64,000 bases of DNA from Vitellaria paradoxa (GCA_019916065.1 CM034233.1:47570141-47634140), one strand, 5' to 3'. Positions 30,399-42,360 are shown, counted from the stretch's first letter. Notes: generated from the sequence alone by a model not told the origin. Program-made: numbers and translations.

Positions 30399-33340
30399 TA
30401 ATCAAATAAAATATTAATTATTTCTAATTTAATAAAAAGGATTTATGTTGTTAATATATTTGTCATGCTACGTGTGTGTGCATATATATTCATATATTGA
30501 TAATTTTATTTTATTCTTTCATTATTCCAAAAAAATTATTTAGATGGCATTTTTTTTAATTTGGTTACAATTTAATTTTGAGCTACATTTAAAAAGGTTG
30601 AATTTTGATAACTTTTGAGAGGATTTTTAAATTCTTAAGAAAATATGTAATTTTCTTAAACCCTAGGGGGAGGGTATGTAATTAATTAAATTTACTACGA
30701 TTGCAATGTTACTTGAGCAGCTATACATATAGTGTTATATGCCTTCATGTAAAACCCTAGACAGATAGAGAGTGTAAGGTAGTAGCCATTGTCGGTGTTC
30801 CACATCGGGCTTCTTGTTTTCAGTTGAAAGTTGGTGATTAAATCACACTAAGCTGCTTCTTATTTATTTCTTGCCAAAAATCTACACATCTGAGGTAATT
30901 GACGGTTCTCGTATATTGTTTGATTTGATATTATATATATCGTACATATATATGATGGTAAAGGCTTGCCGTTGTTCCATTTGAGTATATATATATATAT
31001 GAACTTGGACGAATTGATGCTTTCTGGATGTTTGGTTGAAGCTGCCTGCTGGTTTGATTATTTTTTTATTATTTATTAAATTCTTGTAATGTGATGAATA
31101 GAATGTGATATATTTATTAGATTATTTTGTCCATTAATTTGTTTAGAAATCTTTTGAATGGGTAGTGCTTGGAAGTTAAAGAAACTTTATGAAAAAATAA
31201 GCAATTAAAGAAAATTTTTATTTATTTAAAATTTTATGTGAAAATTTGGAATAAAGGAAAAATTATTTAATATGGATTTAACGTAAAATTTCATGTTATA
31301 TTTTGTTTAGGTTTAGAGTACTGAAAAATATCGGATATGCTTACCCAAGAGTTAAAAGTCCAAAAATCTACACGGTGTTAGTGATTGAGTCTAGTAGACT
31401 AGTAACTTACAAAGCGAGTTGATGCATAAAGGTGGCATATAATATTCCTAAGGTTTTGACCTGGGAAGCAGACACCAAAGGATGGTATAATTAATATTTC
31501 TAAAGTTTTAGCTTACGAAGTAGATACTGAAAGATGGTGTATATTGGTTAGGTCCTATATTTACAAGACAACCTAGCAGCATTACTTGAAACCAATTTGT
31601 TTTATTTCGATGTGTTATGCAGTATTTGTGTATACAATTAAATTGTAAAAGAAGATAAATAAATAAATAAATTTAATTTCTTATTTAAAGTTGTGTATGA
31701 GATTGTTGTTTGAGATGTTTCACTTAATAGCATGCTAAGACATTGTTGCATATATATTGTTATTATTATTATTAGGGTTCTAAGCACACATGATATTAGT
31801 ACTCATCCCCTTATACCTTGTGATGCAGGTGGTAAGTTTGAGTCGTATGCTGGACCTGCTGAACATGGAAACTGAAATTTTATTAATTTTTATTTGCTTA
31901 CATTTAAATATCATAAAATTATGTAAGAGGCTTGTAACAAACCTCTGTTTGTCAGGTGGATATAAATTATTTATATTCAATTTATAGGTTTTGTTTTAGA
32001 GCTTGTAGTTTTGTTTTTGAGTTTTGTACCTAATTGGTTTTAACTAAGACATTTATTTAAACTTAAAATATGAATTTATTTATTGTATCTTTTATTTATA
32101 ATTATTGCTTCATAGCTGACTGCACTTGTTTTATAAATAAAAGTAAATTCACAACTATTAATGGAAGCAGGAATTTCATTATGTTAAAGCTGTAACTTTT
32201 TTACTTCTTAATTGGGTGATTTATCTTGATCACTAAAGTAGTGACTTTGAGTAGAAAAGTTAATATGTATATATGATATACATATTGAAAAGACTGTTGC
32301 AAATTATGATTTAGTTAATAAATGTCATTTATCATAATTTACTAAAACCTTAATAAACTTAATAAACCTTAATCATGAGTTTGTAATGGACTCACATTTA
32401 TGAATTAAATATATTTGAGTTATCACGAAATGAAATCTTATAAATGGTCAAAATCTCGATAACTTGAAGATTTAATTTCATGAATCGTGGGAACATATAC
32501 TTATAAAATGGAATCCATTTTAATATGCTCACCTAAGCTATTTAGCATTTTAATCATTAAATCTGTGGCCGCAGTTTATTCAATAAATTGTTTATTGAAT
32601 AACAATATTTATTTGTAAATTTTTTACAAATATAGAAATATTGAGAATGATCAAAAATTAGATAAATAAAGACTTAGGGTTAAATATGTAATTTAAGGGG
32701 CTTGACATTTAGCCTAACTTAATTACGAGCTTGTAATTGAGGGTTAATTAAGTGGATATTATTGATTTAAGACCAAAATTCATTTTATTGAAAGGTGTTT
32801 TAATTAAATGAATTTTAATATGAACTACTAGAGTGCAACCTAGCCCTGGGTTAATTTAAAAGATAATGGGTTGTCATGAGATGATAGGGCCCAAAAATCT
32901 TTTAAGTTGGAGCTAGGAATCCATGGGCCTTCAGTCCCAGGCTAGCTCAATTTAATCTTGATAGGCCAAGTTTAGTTGGCTTATTATTTATAATTTATTT
33001 TATTTGTAAAATAAACTATAAATATTATGAATAACAAACGTATGTTTAGATGAGATGATATGATTAAGAAATATTATCTCAGATTGAGAGATTTTCTCAA
33101 GATACCATATCTTCTAAATATATATTATACGTTAGGATGATATATACATTGGATATATATGTGAGAGTGGATAAAAGATAATCTCTATGGTTGAAGAGTC
33201 TTCTTTGATACAACTTCTGTATCTCTCTCTATATATCTTTTATATATAGATAAGCCATGTAAGCTGAATTTTGTGTGACCACTCACATCCATCCAGAGAG
33301 AGAGTTGAGAATAGTTTGGAAGGCTAAATCGCTGAAAAAA
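30399..33340. other. AT-rich spacer, probable old LTR remains
   Basis: No gene seen. 30404 onward may continue the gypsy LTR fragment cut by element C. 31440-31545 holds two imperfect copies of about 55 bp (CCTAAGGTTTTGACC... and TCTAAAGTTTTAGCT...). 32200-33340 has the style of a degenerate Copia LTR ending in an A-run at 33336-33347, without provable ends. Short TA runs lie near 30985-31002. Confidence 0.35.
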
Positions 33341-33693
33341 AAAAAAGGTGTTTCCGCTATGCATCTGAAAATTTTAAAGAGTTCAACCTTCTAATCAAGA
33401 TATATTTCTCAACCCTATGCTATGAAAACCAACACCTGCAAGCTCAATGACAAAAGTTTTTGTCATGTTAAGCAATAATATAAAGCAAGCAACAAACTTA
33501 GAAAATCCTTTGCACCTAGAGAAAGAGAACAGAATGAGAGAGAGAGGTGAGGAGGGATGTTGAACACCTAACAGGTTCTATTTTGAGGCGCTCCATGATT
33601 AGATGGAACAGGTTAAAATTCCACTCTAAGAAAGAAAATAACTAGCATTATCATGAGAAGTTGTCAATGTGAAAAAGGAGCAGAAACATCAAC

Positions 33694-33815
33694 CTGTAAT
33701 CTTTAAACCAAGGTCCAATATGAACAGGTTCTAAGTTTTGCTTCATATATTTCTAGCCGTTATCATTCTGTATAAAGATGACTGGTGTCTAGTCATTCTT
33801 AAGTCCCAGATACTG
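33694..33815 (-). pseudogene. PDI pseudogene, b' domain exon (second part)
   Basis: Reads QYLGLKND, TAG (33791-33789), TPVIFIQNDNG, TAG (33755-33753), KYMKQNLEPVHIGPWFKDY, then a CAG/GT donor. Order and spacing fit the end of the b' domain. Both stops replace glutamine codons (CAA/CAG to TAG). Confidence 0.85.
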
Positions 33816-33821
33816 TCTCAA

Positions 33822-33853
<32 letters not shown>

Positions 33854-33925
33854 CAAAACATGAGAGATAAATTAAAACAAAATAAAAGCTAAATATAGAT
33901 GATTGGGAAATTAAGAAATAAAACT

Positions 33926-34062
33926 CAAGGACATGCTGGCTAGGCTCAACATCACCCAATAGAAAACTTATTCCCTCACCTTTGTAGGTTTTGGCAACAT
34001 CCCTATATATTCACATGAAAGCATCACTATGTTCACTACTGAAGTTGACAAACAGCATTGCC
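33926..34062 (-). pseudogene. PDI pseudogene, b' domain exon (first part)
   Basis: Reads AMLFVNFSSEHSDAF, then a TGA (34013-34011), then IYRDVAKTYKGEGISFLLGD, matching the b' thioredoxin-fold domain that binds unfolded substrate. Acceptor GGGCAG at its start; the donor is weak. Confidence 0.82.
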
Positions 34063-35085
34063 TGCCCATTTGAAATTATTGTCCAAAGGAAAATCCACAG
34101 AAAAACAGATGAAATCATCAGTAAATTTGTCTAGAAAGTAGAACAAAAGAAGTGTTAGCAGGCCAAACAAAAAAAATGCTTGAGGTTGTCTGACAATTTC
34201 CATCACATAAAATTGTTCTGTGGAAGAAATAACTCCACCAAAAATAAATAAATAAATAAATTGTCTAAATACGACAAAAAAGATGAATAGCAAAAGGACA
34301 TTGCCCAAAACCTCAACAATAGTACATTACAGAAAGTTGTAGCAAATTACTACAGATCTTTTCAGGTTAGGCCCCACAAGAAAAGCCCGATCTATATATA
34401 AATCCATAATTAATATCTCCTAGTGTTTGAATTTTGCAAAACAAGAACTAAATCGAAAGGAAAGACTAGATCAACTTCATATGAATTGGGTGTTTGAGGT
34501 CCATTCTTTTTAGCCCTCAAATCTAAATCCTTTCTTTGCAGGTTTTTTCGTCCCCTCCCATCAAGCAGTTCTGTAAGAGTGCTTTCTGCTTACGGGTGGA
34601 AATTACATATTTCAAGCCTAGAAAATTGAACTAGAGTTTAGACATATGGATGAATCTATCCAGTTTCTTCCCTTCCCTTTTTTTTTGGTTGTCTGCGCGT
34701 GTGTGTGTTGGGGGGGCATGACACTGATAAGGCACACAAAGAAAAAAAAATCAAGTTAGAAGCTTCACAATTGGCCAAAACTCAGCTCAAAGCTCAATTA
34801 AGCAAACTAAGCTTGGGCAGAAAGTTTTTGATTTTGAAGCAGGCTCAGCTTAAGTTGCGAAAATCCCTTTAATTCAGGGTTGAGCTTGGATGGAATTAGA
34901 ACCACTTATCCCAAACCAGTTGACAGGCCTCAACCCACCTAACATTTGTTTGTTTGTTTATTTATTATTATTATTATTTTTTTTCTCAACAGAAAAATTA
35001 TGAAAACTATTCCCAACAAAACGAGACATTCCAATCTACAAATGGAACTTAAATCATTCAATTGTTTTCATCAAATTTTTACATG

Positions 35086-35112
35086 AAAGAGAGAGAGAGA
35101 GAGAGAGAGAGA
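35086..35112. repeat. (GA)n microsatellite
   Basis: Uninterrupted GA dinucleotides within an A-rich stretch. Confidence 0.9.
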
Positions 35113-35170
35113 AAAGAAAATTTTGTTTCCAAACTTATGGAATCATAAGTATATTAGCAACCTAAAAACA

Positions 35171-35342
35171 TGGGGTTTGTTTGGAGTAAGAAAAAATGAG
35201 ATAAATTGAGATAAATTGTGGTTTGGAGAGATTTCGTAATACGTGCAGTGAGAGAAAAAGTTGATGTGATATAAAGTTAACAGAGATTTATAGAGATTTT
35301 TGGAGATTTTCAGCAAAAAATGGCAAACCAAACGGGCCCATG
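35171..35342. mobile_element. Short inverted-repeat element (MITE-like)
   Basis: GGGGTTTGTTTGGAGT at the left end and CCAAACGGGCCC at the right form imperfect terminal inverted repeats about 170 bp apart. The interior is AT-rich and non-coding. A target duplication is not clear. Confidence 0.5.
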
Positions 35343-36036
35343 GTGAATTCAATTAGAATTAGAAGAATTGAGCGAAAAGTTAAAAATATAAAAATAATCC
35401 CCATCATTGAATAAAAAAAATAATTTTTATCTGCTGAATATTAATTTGTGAGAGAAAAATTTTTAAAAACTGTCTTGTACATAAATATATGATATCTAAA
35501 TCAATGCTAGGTGAAACCACAAAACTCCTATATTTCCTCTTTAAAATAGTAAATCCAAATTTTAAACAGAAAGTTGTTTATTTTTAAATAAACTTATTTC
35601 CATAGATAGTTATCCATTAAAACTGAATAAATAATTCCCATAAAAAAAAACTGACAAATAATTATTCTTACAATTACCTTATAATTTTTTTAATATTTTT
35701 TATTAAACACACAAAATGTGAGGGCTCTCTTATCTATATATAAAAGAATTATATATATTGGATACAATTTTTATCCAATTTAGCAAAATGGATTTAATTT
35801 GATAGAGAACTTAATCCGATAAATATGAATATGATAGGAGATTCAATTGGATGATGAAATGTCTGAAATTTTGTAAATTATTTTTAAATGACCTAATTAA
35901 TTATTAACGATTCAATTGAGAAAAACAAGTATATAATATGTATAAGATTTGATTGCTGCAAATATATATCACACTAAGCAAATCAAGAAATGAAAGAGAA
36001 AACGAAGATACACACACATATATATATATTAGATAC

Positions 36037-36206
36037 CAGGGAGCGTAGAACTCGACGACGATGAAGTTGCGGTGGCTGACAATCTCAGTGAAGTTAGAGT
36101 GATCAAGTGTCAACACACGCTCTCCTTCGTCTGCAGAGGCCGATCCAGTCAACAAATGTAGAGTCGAAAGAAAGACCAACACCCCAATCCATTTACTACA
36201 TGCCAT
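36037..36206 (-). pseudogene. PDI pseudogene exon 1
   Basis: The start MACSKWIGVLVFLSTLHLLT is a signal peptide with likely cleavage after SASA. Then DEGERVLTLDHSNFTEIV and FIVVEFYAPW, the lead-in to the thioredoxin active site. The exon stops at CCCTG with a GTATCT donor (36036 downward), exactly where the W-C-G-H-C codons should be completed by exon 2. No stop or frameshift is seen. The start is supported by family-like N-terminal length. Confidence 0.88.
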
Positions 36207-36481
36207 CTGTGTGAGTGTGTTTTATCTCTCTCTCTCTCTGTTAACAGGAAAAGAAAGAACGAGGTAACCATAAGAATGAGACGTCTTCTGTGTGAATTAA
36301 ATCGCGGCTGAGCACCCTGACACCATTCCATATGACATTGACCTGATGACGTGATGTGTTTTTATTGAACAGGAAAATGTGCTGTAATGAAATCTGGTAT
36401 ATCCATCTAGATTTCCTTTACGAAAAAAGTATGGGTCAAGGTTACATTCGTTTACCCCCATATAAGGCAAATGATTGAGTG
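36207..36481 (-). promoter_or_regulatory. Upstream region of PDI exon 1
   Basis: On the minus strand it contains a GA/CT-rich leader next to the ATG (GAGAGAGAGAGAG at about 36225-36240) and GACGTCTC upstream. A hAT-like element begins 276 bp before the start codon. Promoter function is not shown. Confidence 0.35.
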
Positions 36482-37125
36482 CAGGGGTGTACAAAATACC
36501 CGAATAACTCAGAAATCGAATTAATTCGATCAATTTGGTTCAGATTAATTCGGATTTATACTGTTTTGGGTCAGTTCTGAGTTGAAAAATTATAAAATCG
36601 ATTTTTTCGATTCGGTTCCCAGATTGGTATATTTTGAACTTGAACTGACCCGAACCCGAACCAAATCCGAACCAAAATCGAACTAAACCGAAAATACCCG
36701 AATCAACCCGAAAATTTAATATATATAATTATATATTATATAATTTATAATATATAAAATAAAAGGGAGTTAGGGTTCCATTTATAATATTATGGGATTA
36801 TATTTTATTATGAATTGTTCTAAATGTTGCATTTTTTTAAGTAATTTTATGGGATTGTATTTTATTTTGACTTGTACTAAATGTTGCCTTCTTTAATGGA
36901 TCCGACCCAACCCGGAATGGACCCGATCTAACCCGAAAATTGTCTAAACCAAAAATGATCTAACCTGAAAACCAAACCGAACCAACCCAATTTTTTCAGT
37001 TCGGTTTGGTTCGGTTCCAATTTAAAATCGGTTCGGTTTCGGATCCAAATTTTAGAAACCAAAAAAATCGGTTCGGTTCCGAGTTAGGTACAAATTCGAA
37101 TCAATCCGACCCATGCACACCCCTA
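36482..37125. mobile_element. hAT-like non-autonomous inverted-repeat element
   Basis: 644 bp with ends CAGGGGTGTACA and TGCACACCCCTA (imperfect 12-bp terminal inverted repeats) and flanking 8-mers ATTGAGTG / ATTGAGGA (six of eight match), the size expected for hAT transposition. The interior is filled with CCGAAC/GTTCGG-type words on both arms around an AT-rich centre, so the arms can pair over long stretches. No transposase. Confidence 0.75.
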
Positions 37126-37370
37126 ATTGAGGATGTGTTTTAATTAATAAAAAGATGAGATAAGTTATAAGTTCGTAATTTGAATAGTAAAATAAAACGT
37201 AAATAATTTTTAAAATTTTTTTAAAATTTATAACAAATTAAACGAAGCTTAAATTTTTGGTACAATGTGATAATTTTCATTGGTGGACATGCCAAATTAA
37301 TGATCGAGAAATAATTGATTAAAATTGCACTCTTTTCCTTACTCTAACTCAACTCACAAATTTTTAGTCG

Positions 37371-37592
37371 CTGTTTGAAGTGTTAAATTTTGATAAAAAT
37401 ACATAAATTTTAAGTTGTTAAATATTTGATTTGTTTCTCAAAAATTATGAAAATTTAGTAAAAATAAAAAATTTTGGTAAAAAAAAAAGGAAAAGTTGAG
37501 AAAATTTAGAGATTTTTGGTGTGAAAATTTTTGAAAAAATTAGAGAAAGTTAGAAATTTTTTATTAAATTTGGCACTTCAAATACACACCTA
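37371..37592. mobile_element. AT-rich MITE-like element, family 1
   Basis: GTTTGAAGTGTTAAATTTTG on the left and AAATTTGGCACTTCAAATAC on the right form imperfect inverted ends. The interior (AAAATTTAGAGA, GTTAGAAATTTTTT) recurs in reverse orientation at 54262-54530. Confidence 0.6.
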
Positions 37593-38760
37593 ATCTCAAA
37601 TTAATCAAGTTAAGCTACATTAATTATTTTTCTCATTTTGTTTTTGTCAAGAGTTATATTTTGGGTTAATTATACTGACGCCCCTATAACTATACCTAAT
37701 ATTCAATTTACCCCTTCATTTATTAATCAACACTTTGGCCCTCTCACCTATCAAAAAATGGTTTCGTTTAAAAACTGTTAAAAAAATCTGCTAACTTTTT
37801 ATTTAATTATTATTCTTTAATTATCTCAATCTATTTCTAATGTGATTATAACTTACATATATTTAAATTTGAAATTTATGACTAGAGATTTTGATGGATT
37901 AAGTCAAATAAATCATTCAATTTTCTGTCATAAATTAAATAAATCGAATTTTTTCTTATCCTATCAAAGAAAAAGGGGCCCAAACTCAATTTTGATAAAA
38001 AAAAATCCAACCAAATCAATCATTGGATCTTAATAATAAATATTTTTATTTATTTAATGTATATTCATTTTATATTTTAATTTAAATAATAAATAATAGA
38101 AAACGTATCTTCAAATTTTGTTTAAAATTTTAAGCTAAATTTAAATTAAAAAATAATTAAATCAAATGAAAATGTTGTAAGATTAAAAACCCAAAATTAT
38201 TAGATATAATTTGATTTTTTTTTATTTTCGTTCGATTTTGCTTACTCTTTATCTTTATACCAATTTATTTTTGTATTCGGGTTGAGTTTTTTTTCTTTTT
38301 TTTTTTTTGGATGGAATAAGAAAAATTTTGATTTATTTAATTTATAATAAAAATCAAAAACCTAAACCATACGAACCTCTAGTGATAAGTTCCAAATTTT
38401 GAATATGTTAGTAATAATTACATTAGAAATATACAAAGATTATTAAGAAATAATAAATAAACAAAAAGTTAATAGATTTTTTTAATGGTTTTAAATGGAG
38501 TCCTTTTTAAATAAATGAGAGGGTCAAAGTGTTAAAATTAATAGATGGAAAGAATAAATTAAAAATCAAGTATAGTTGAAGGGTATCAATGTAATTTACA
38601 CTTATATTTTTTGCAAAATTGTTTGAAATTATATTGTTATTTACTATTTCAGTATATGTAATTTAATATATACATGTTGCTCCTTTTATACTTTCTACTT
38701 CGATTCAATTACTTTTTTTATTACTTCGATTCAATTACTTTTTTCTTATTGGGCCATCGA
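37593..38760. other. AT-rich spacer, no gene seen
   Basis: No gene. It contains a pair of phrases in opposite orientation (CCCCTTCATTTATTAATC near 37710 and AAATTAATAGATGG...AATAAATT near 38535) that suggest the two arms of another decayed inverted-repeat element of roughly 900 bp. Confidence 0.35.
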
Positions 38761-38765
38761 TCTTT

Positions 38766-39534
38766 AAGGGCTTGTTTGGAGCTCCTACCAATTTTAAAAA
38801 ATTCTAAAATTTTTCAAAAGTTTCAATTTTTTCAAACTTCAAAAAATTTTAAATTTTTTAAAAAATTTATCAAAATCCATTGAAACAAATCATTATAATG
38901 CATTCTAATAAATTTTGGTAAATTTTTTAAAAAATTGAACTAATATTAGTATCAAAAAATTTCACAAAACTCTAAAAGCTTTTAAGATTCTCCATTAAAA
39001 ATTTGTTATGTGTCACTTTATATAATTTTTAACAATTTTATATTAAATCAAATATAAACATTCAACCATCATTTCAGAATAATTTTTTCACTCTAAATTT
39101 AAACAAAATTCACTTTCGTTAACTTTTTGTTTTTGTTTTTTTTTTTTAATGCTCCAAAACGGACTCTAAATCTACACTGCGTAACCGAACTAAAAAATTA
39201 TAATTTTTTCAAATTTTGCAAACATAGAAGGTTTAAATTTTTATTAGCTTTCAAAACTCTCATAATCTCCATAATTCTCAAAAATCAAATTTACCACATT
39301 TATTTAATAAATAATATTTAAACAAATATATTTTTAACAAATTATAAGAAATTTATCAATAAAAAAATAATTTTGTCCTTATTATTACCAAATATAATAT
39401 AATACAATCCCATTTATTATAAAAATTTTAATAAAATAATGATAAATTTTATTTTAATCAGTACCAAATATTTTATATATAAAAATTAATAAAAACAATT
39501 TTTTTGACAGGTTATCAAAACCTCCAAACATACC
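38766..39534. mobile_element. AT-rich inverted-repeat element, family 2
   Basis: GGGCTTGTTTGGAGCTCCTA at the left and AACCTCCAAACATACC at the right are imperfect inverted ends. The interior is AT-rich without a transposase frame; the 64- to 69-codon open stretches are low-complexity. Confidence 0.45.
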
Positions 39535-39884
39535 TTTTTCTTCGAACTAATTTAAAAACTAAATTTATTTTCATTTTAGCTTAAAAATTGGTACTAACGC
39601 CTCATTTGGAGTCAAATTTTGAGTCTCTATTTGATAACGTTTTCATTTTTTGTTTTTTTATTTAAATCTTTAAAATTTTATAAACTAACAACAGAAATAT
39701 ATTTGTTAAATCTATTTACATTTTTTATTTTTCAAAAATAAAAATTTAAACAAAAAACATAAAAAATATTTTTTTATTTTATTTTTTCTATTACAAGTAT
39801 TTTGTTAATTTTAACACTTTGTTCATTTTTGTTGCATTATATTAAAATAGATTATTTTATTCAAATATTTTACTAAACTAAAGT

Positions 39885-40345
39885 TATTTTTAATAAATAA
39901 TATAATTAATTAATTTAATTGTCTAAATTAATATATAATATATTTTATTAATTTATTTTTAATAAATAATATAATTAAAAAATATATTTTATTAAATTAA
40001 TTAAAATTAAATTATTTAAATTAATTATTTAATAAAATAATTAATTAAAATTAAATTAGTTAATTTAATTAATATGAAATTTGTTTTATTAAATTATTTT
40101 TAATAAATAATAAATTTAATTTAATTTAATAATTAATTTAATTACTATTAATTTTATTTTATTAAATTATTTTTAATAAATATCATAATTAACTTATTTA
40201 AATTATTATGAAATATATTTTAATGCTTTTTATAAATAATATAATTAAATTATTATTAACATATTTTATATTTGCTGAATTAAATGATATAATAATTATA
40301 TTTTATTCAATTATTTTTTTACAAATAATGTAATTTAATATATTT
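39885..40345. repeat. A+T tandem repeat, unit about 60-86 bp
   Basis: The phrase TTTTTAATAAATAATATAAT and variants recur near 39888, 39956, 40097, 40169, 40229 and 40315, spaced about 60-86 bp (one gap of two units). Such AT arrays unwind easily and can act as matrix attachment regions; this is inference. Confidence 0.6.
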
Positions 40346-40406
40346 TATATTTATTGGGTTATATGATTTTAATAAATAAATGAATAAAATTAATTTAATT
40401 TAATTG

Positions 40407-40466
40407 ATTAATTTAGTTTAATTTAAATTTAATTAAATTTAATCAATTTAATTAAACTAAATTAAT
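40407..40466. repeat. Perfect 17-bp inverted repeat
   Basis: ATTAATTTAGTTTAATT (40407-40423) and its exact reverse complement (40450-40466) are separated by 26 bases, so they could form a hairpin or cruciform. Confidence 0.8.
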
Positions 40467-40761
40467 ATAAAATATATTTTATTAAATTCATTTAATTTTA
40501 AAAAACTAATAAATTAAATATTTTATTAAAATAAAAAATTAATAATTATAAATAAAATTACATTTCTAAAAGTAATTTCAATTCTCAATTTATAAAATAA
40601 AATTGATAACAAAAAATAAAAATAAATAAGTAAACACATAAATAAAACAAAACAACGACAGTATTACCAAACGACTATTTTAATAACTTTTGTTTTTTTG
40701 GCAAAAATTGGTAGGTAGAATTTTTTGTATTTAATAAAATAGAAAATTTTATTACATTTAC

Positions 40762-41151
40762 GGGGGCATTTGAAGTTATAAAAATTGAGATAAAATGTGG
40801 TTTGAGTTACTTTTTGACATTTAAAGTGCAAATCACAAATCACAAAAAATAGAGAAGAATAGTTCCATTTGAACAAATTTTTGTCCTTTCAAATGGATTT
40901 GAATAGAAATTTTTTAACTTTTTCTGTCATAACATTTTCAAATACGGCAAGATGTTATTGGGATTTGTAAAAATGTTATTATAGTTTGCAAAAACTTTAT
41001 TAGGGTTTGTAAAAATTTGTTAGAATTTATACATACATAAATTTATAAAAATTCTTGTAATTCGAAATAAAAAAATTTGTGAGAGAATTATAAAGCTTGT
41101 CATAGTTTTTTAAAACCTTTTTGATATTTCCCAGTACTCCAAACGGGGCCC
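40762..41151. mobile_element. MITE-like element, GTTTGG family
   Basis: GGGGGCATTTGAAGT at the left and ACTCCAAACGGGGCCC at the right are imperfect inverted ends. The interior is AT-rich and shares AAAATTGAGATAAAATGTGG with the element at 35171. Confidence 0.55.
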
Positions 41152-41511
41152 TTGCAATCACAATTCACAATCCACTCACATCCTAGTATCCTACCCATTC
41201 CATAGCAAACATCAACATAACTAGACATAGCGGGAATCATCTGTAGCCAATCAATAGCTGAATTGTTAATTTCTTAGGATTACGACGTGGAAAGAAACTC
41301 CTGGTGAAATGTTTGTTGGGCTTTACTTATTGGTTATTTTATTTGGCAAGCTGCGACCTTAAAATTTTCCCCACTTGAATTTAGATGTGGCAATCCGGAT
41401 TCCCGTGTTCAAACGACTAGTATCGTAAATGTGCCATAACACGAAGAAAGCTAATTCTAACTCAACCTAATTAATTAAACGCCTCATTATGTTAAATTCT
41501 AACATGATACT

Positions 41512-42360
41512 TGTTCGGCAGTAAAAATTCACCGCCTAAATTTCTCACCACGCCTCTCAGAAATTCATCCGTCGATTTGCCAAACACAAAGAAAAAAAGG
41601 TTATGATCGGAGTGGAGGTTTCCGACTGAAAAATCCTCCGATACTTTAGTCAATAGGTACCATTTGTGAGTTTAAGGGAGAAATGTAAAAAGTACTGAGT
41701 TGGCAGTAATGAGCCTACCTGGATTGTAGAGTTAAGTATAATATTTATAGCATGATGAAAATAAATAAAATAATGCCTGGAAGTTCAGTTGTAATGATAC
41801 CTTTTGATATTTTCTCCTCTCTTCTTTAAATGCCTTTCACTTTTTATTTAATGCCCTTATTTCTTATTTAATGCGCGTGGCCGGTTGGATGCGGCCGCAT
41901 AGCCGCAATACAACTCTAGAACTATCCACTTGCCACACCTGTCAGCCACTTACAACGAGATAAGCTAACTAAATTGTCCTCTGAGTAATAAATCTAGTAC
42001 ATTTATTACCATGGAGCATTTATGGTTAGAGCCTTGTTTTAATGTAGTGGGGCCCAACCCTGACATTTCTCCACTTCCTATACTCGTGCCGAGCATACCA
42101 TTTATAAACACAAGATATGTTCAGTGAATGACACATGTCATGACAAGATGGTCGTAAGTCTGACGCCTAGGACTTATGGGACGCGCTCGACAAAAGCCAC
42201 GTGTCAAAACCAATGCACTCGGTGAATAGCCATGTGTCATAGGTCAATGTGTTCAGCAAGCGCCACGTGTCAGTAATGAGAATGTTCGGTGAGTTGTCAC
42301 GTGTCGCCCTCATATGTGCTTGGCAAATGGCCACGTGTCCAATTTTGTTCTGCCCCAACA
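41512..42360 (-). repeat. 3' LTR of element D
   Basis: 849 bp with intact TG/CA ends on either strand. A polypurine-like AGTAGGGGCAAAA (minus, 42374-42362) adjoins its inner end. Confidence 0.92.
42118..42351 (-). promoter_or_regulatory. G-box repeat array in 3' LTR of element D
   Basis: Six imperfect units of about 32-40 bp, each pairing a CTCGGCAAA-like word with a CCACGTGTC-like word. Four units contain an exact CACGTG. G-boxes bind plant bZIP/bHLH factors and appear in abscisic-acid and stress promoters (established knowledge). The array lies just inside the U3 start, a normal enhancer place. Confidence 0.75.

Larger units (their letters stand above)
33555..36206 (-). pseudogene. Protein disulfide isomerase pseudogene
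   Basis: Remains of a plant endoplasmic-reticulum protein disulfide isomerase, which forms and reshuffles disulfide bonds in secretory proteins. Exon 1 (36037-36206) is intact; two exons of the b' domain (33926-34062 and 33694-33815) are recognisable but carry three in-frame stops. The exons for the CGHC active site of the a domain and for the b domain are missing between 34.1 and 36.0 kb, where only AT-rich DNA and a small inverted-repeat element occur. A weak trace of the next exon (S-E-x-P-V-P, E-P-V) may lie at 33560-33640. The a' domain and KDEL-type signal are not found. It could also be a partial duplicate rather than a locus that decayed in place. Confidence 0.8.
39628..40675. mobile_element. 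AT-rich inverted-repeat element, family 3
   Basis: Left end TTTGATAACGTTTTCATTTT and right end GACAGTATTACCAAACGAC (inverse: GTTTGGTAATACTGTC) are imperfect inverted repeats common in plant MITEs. The interior is almost pure A+T, with the tandem array listed below. No coding sequence. Confidence 0.45.
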
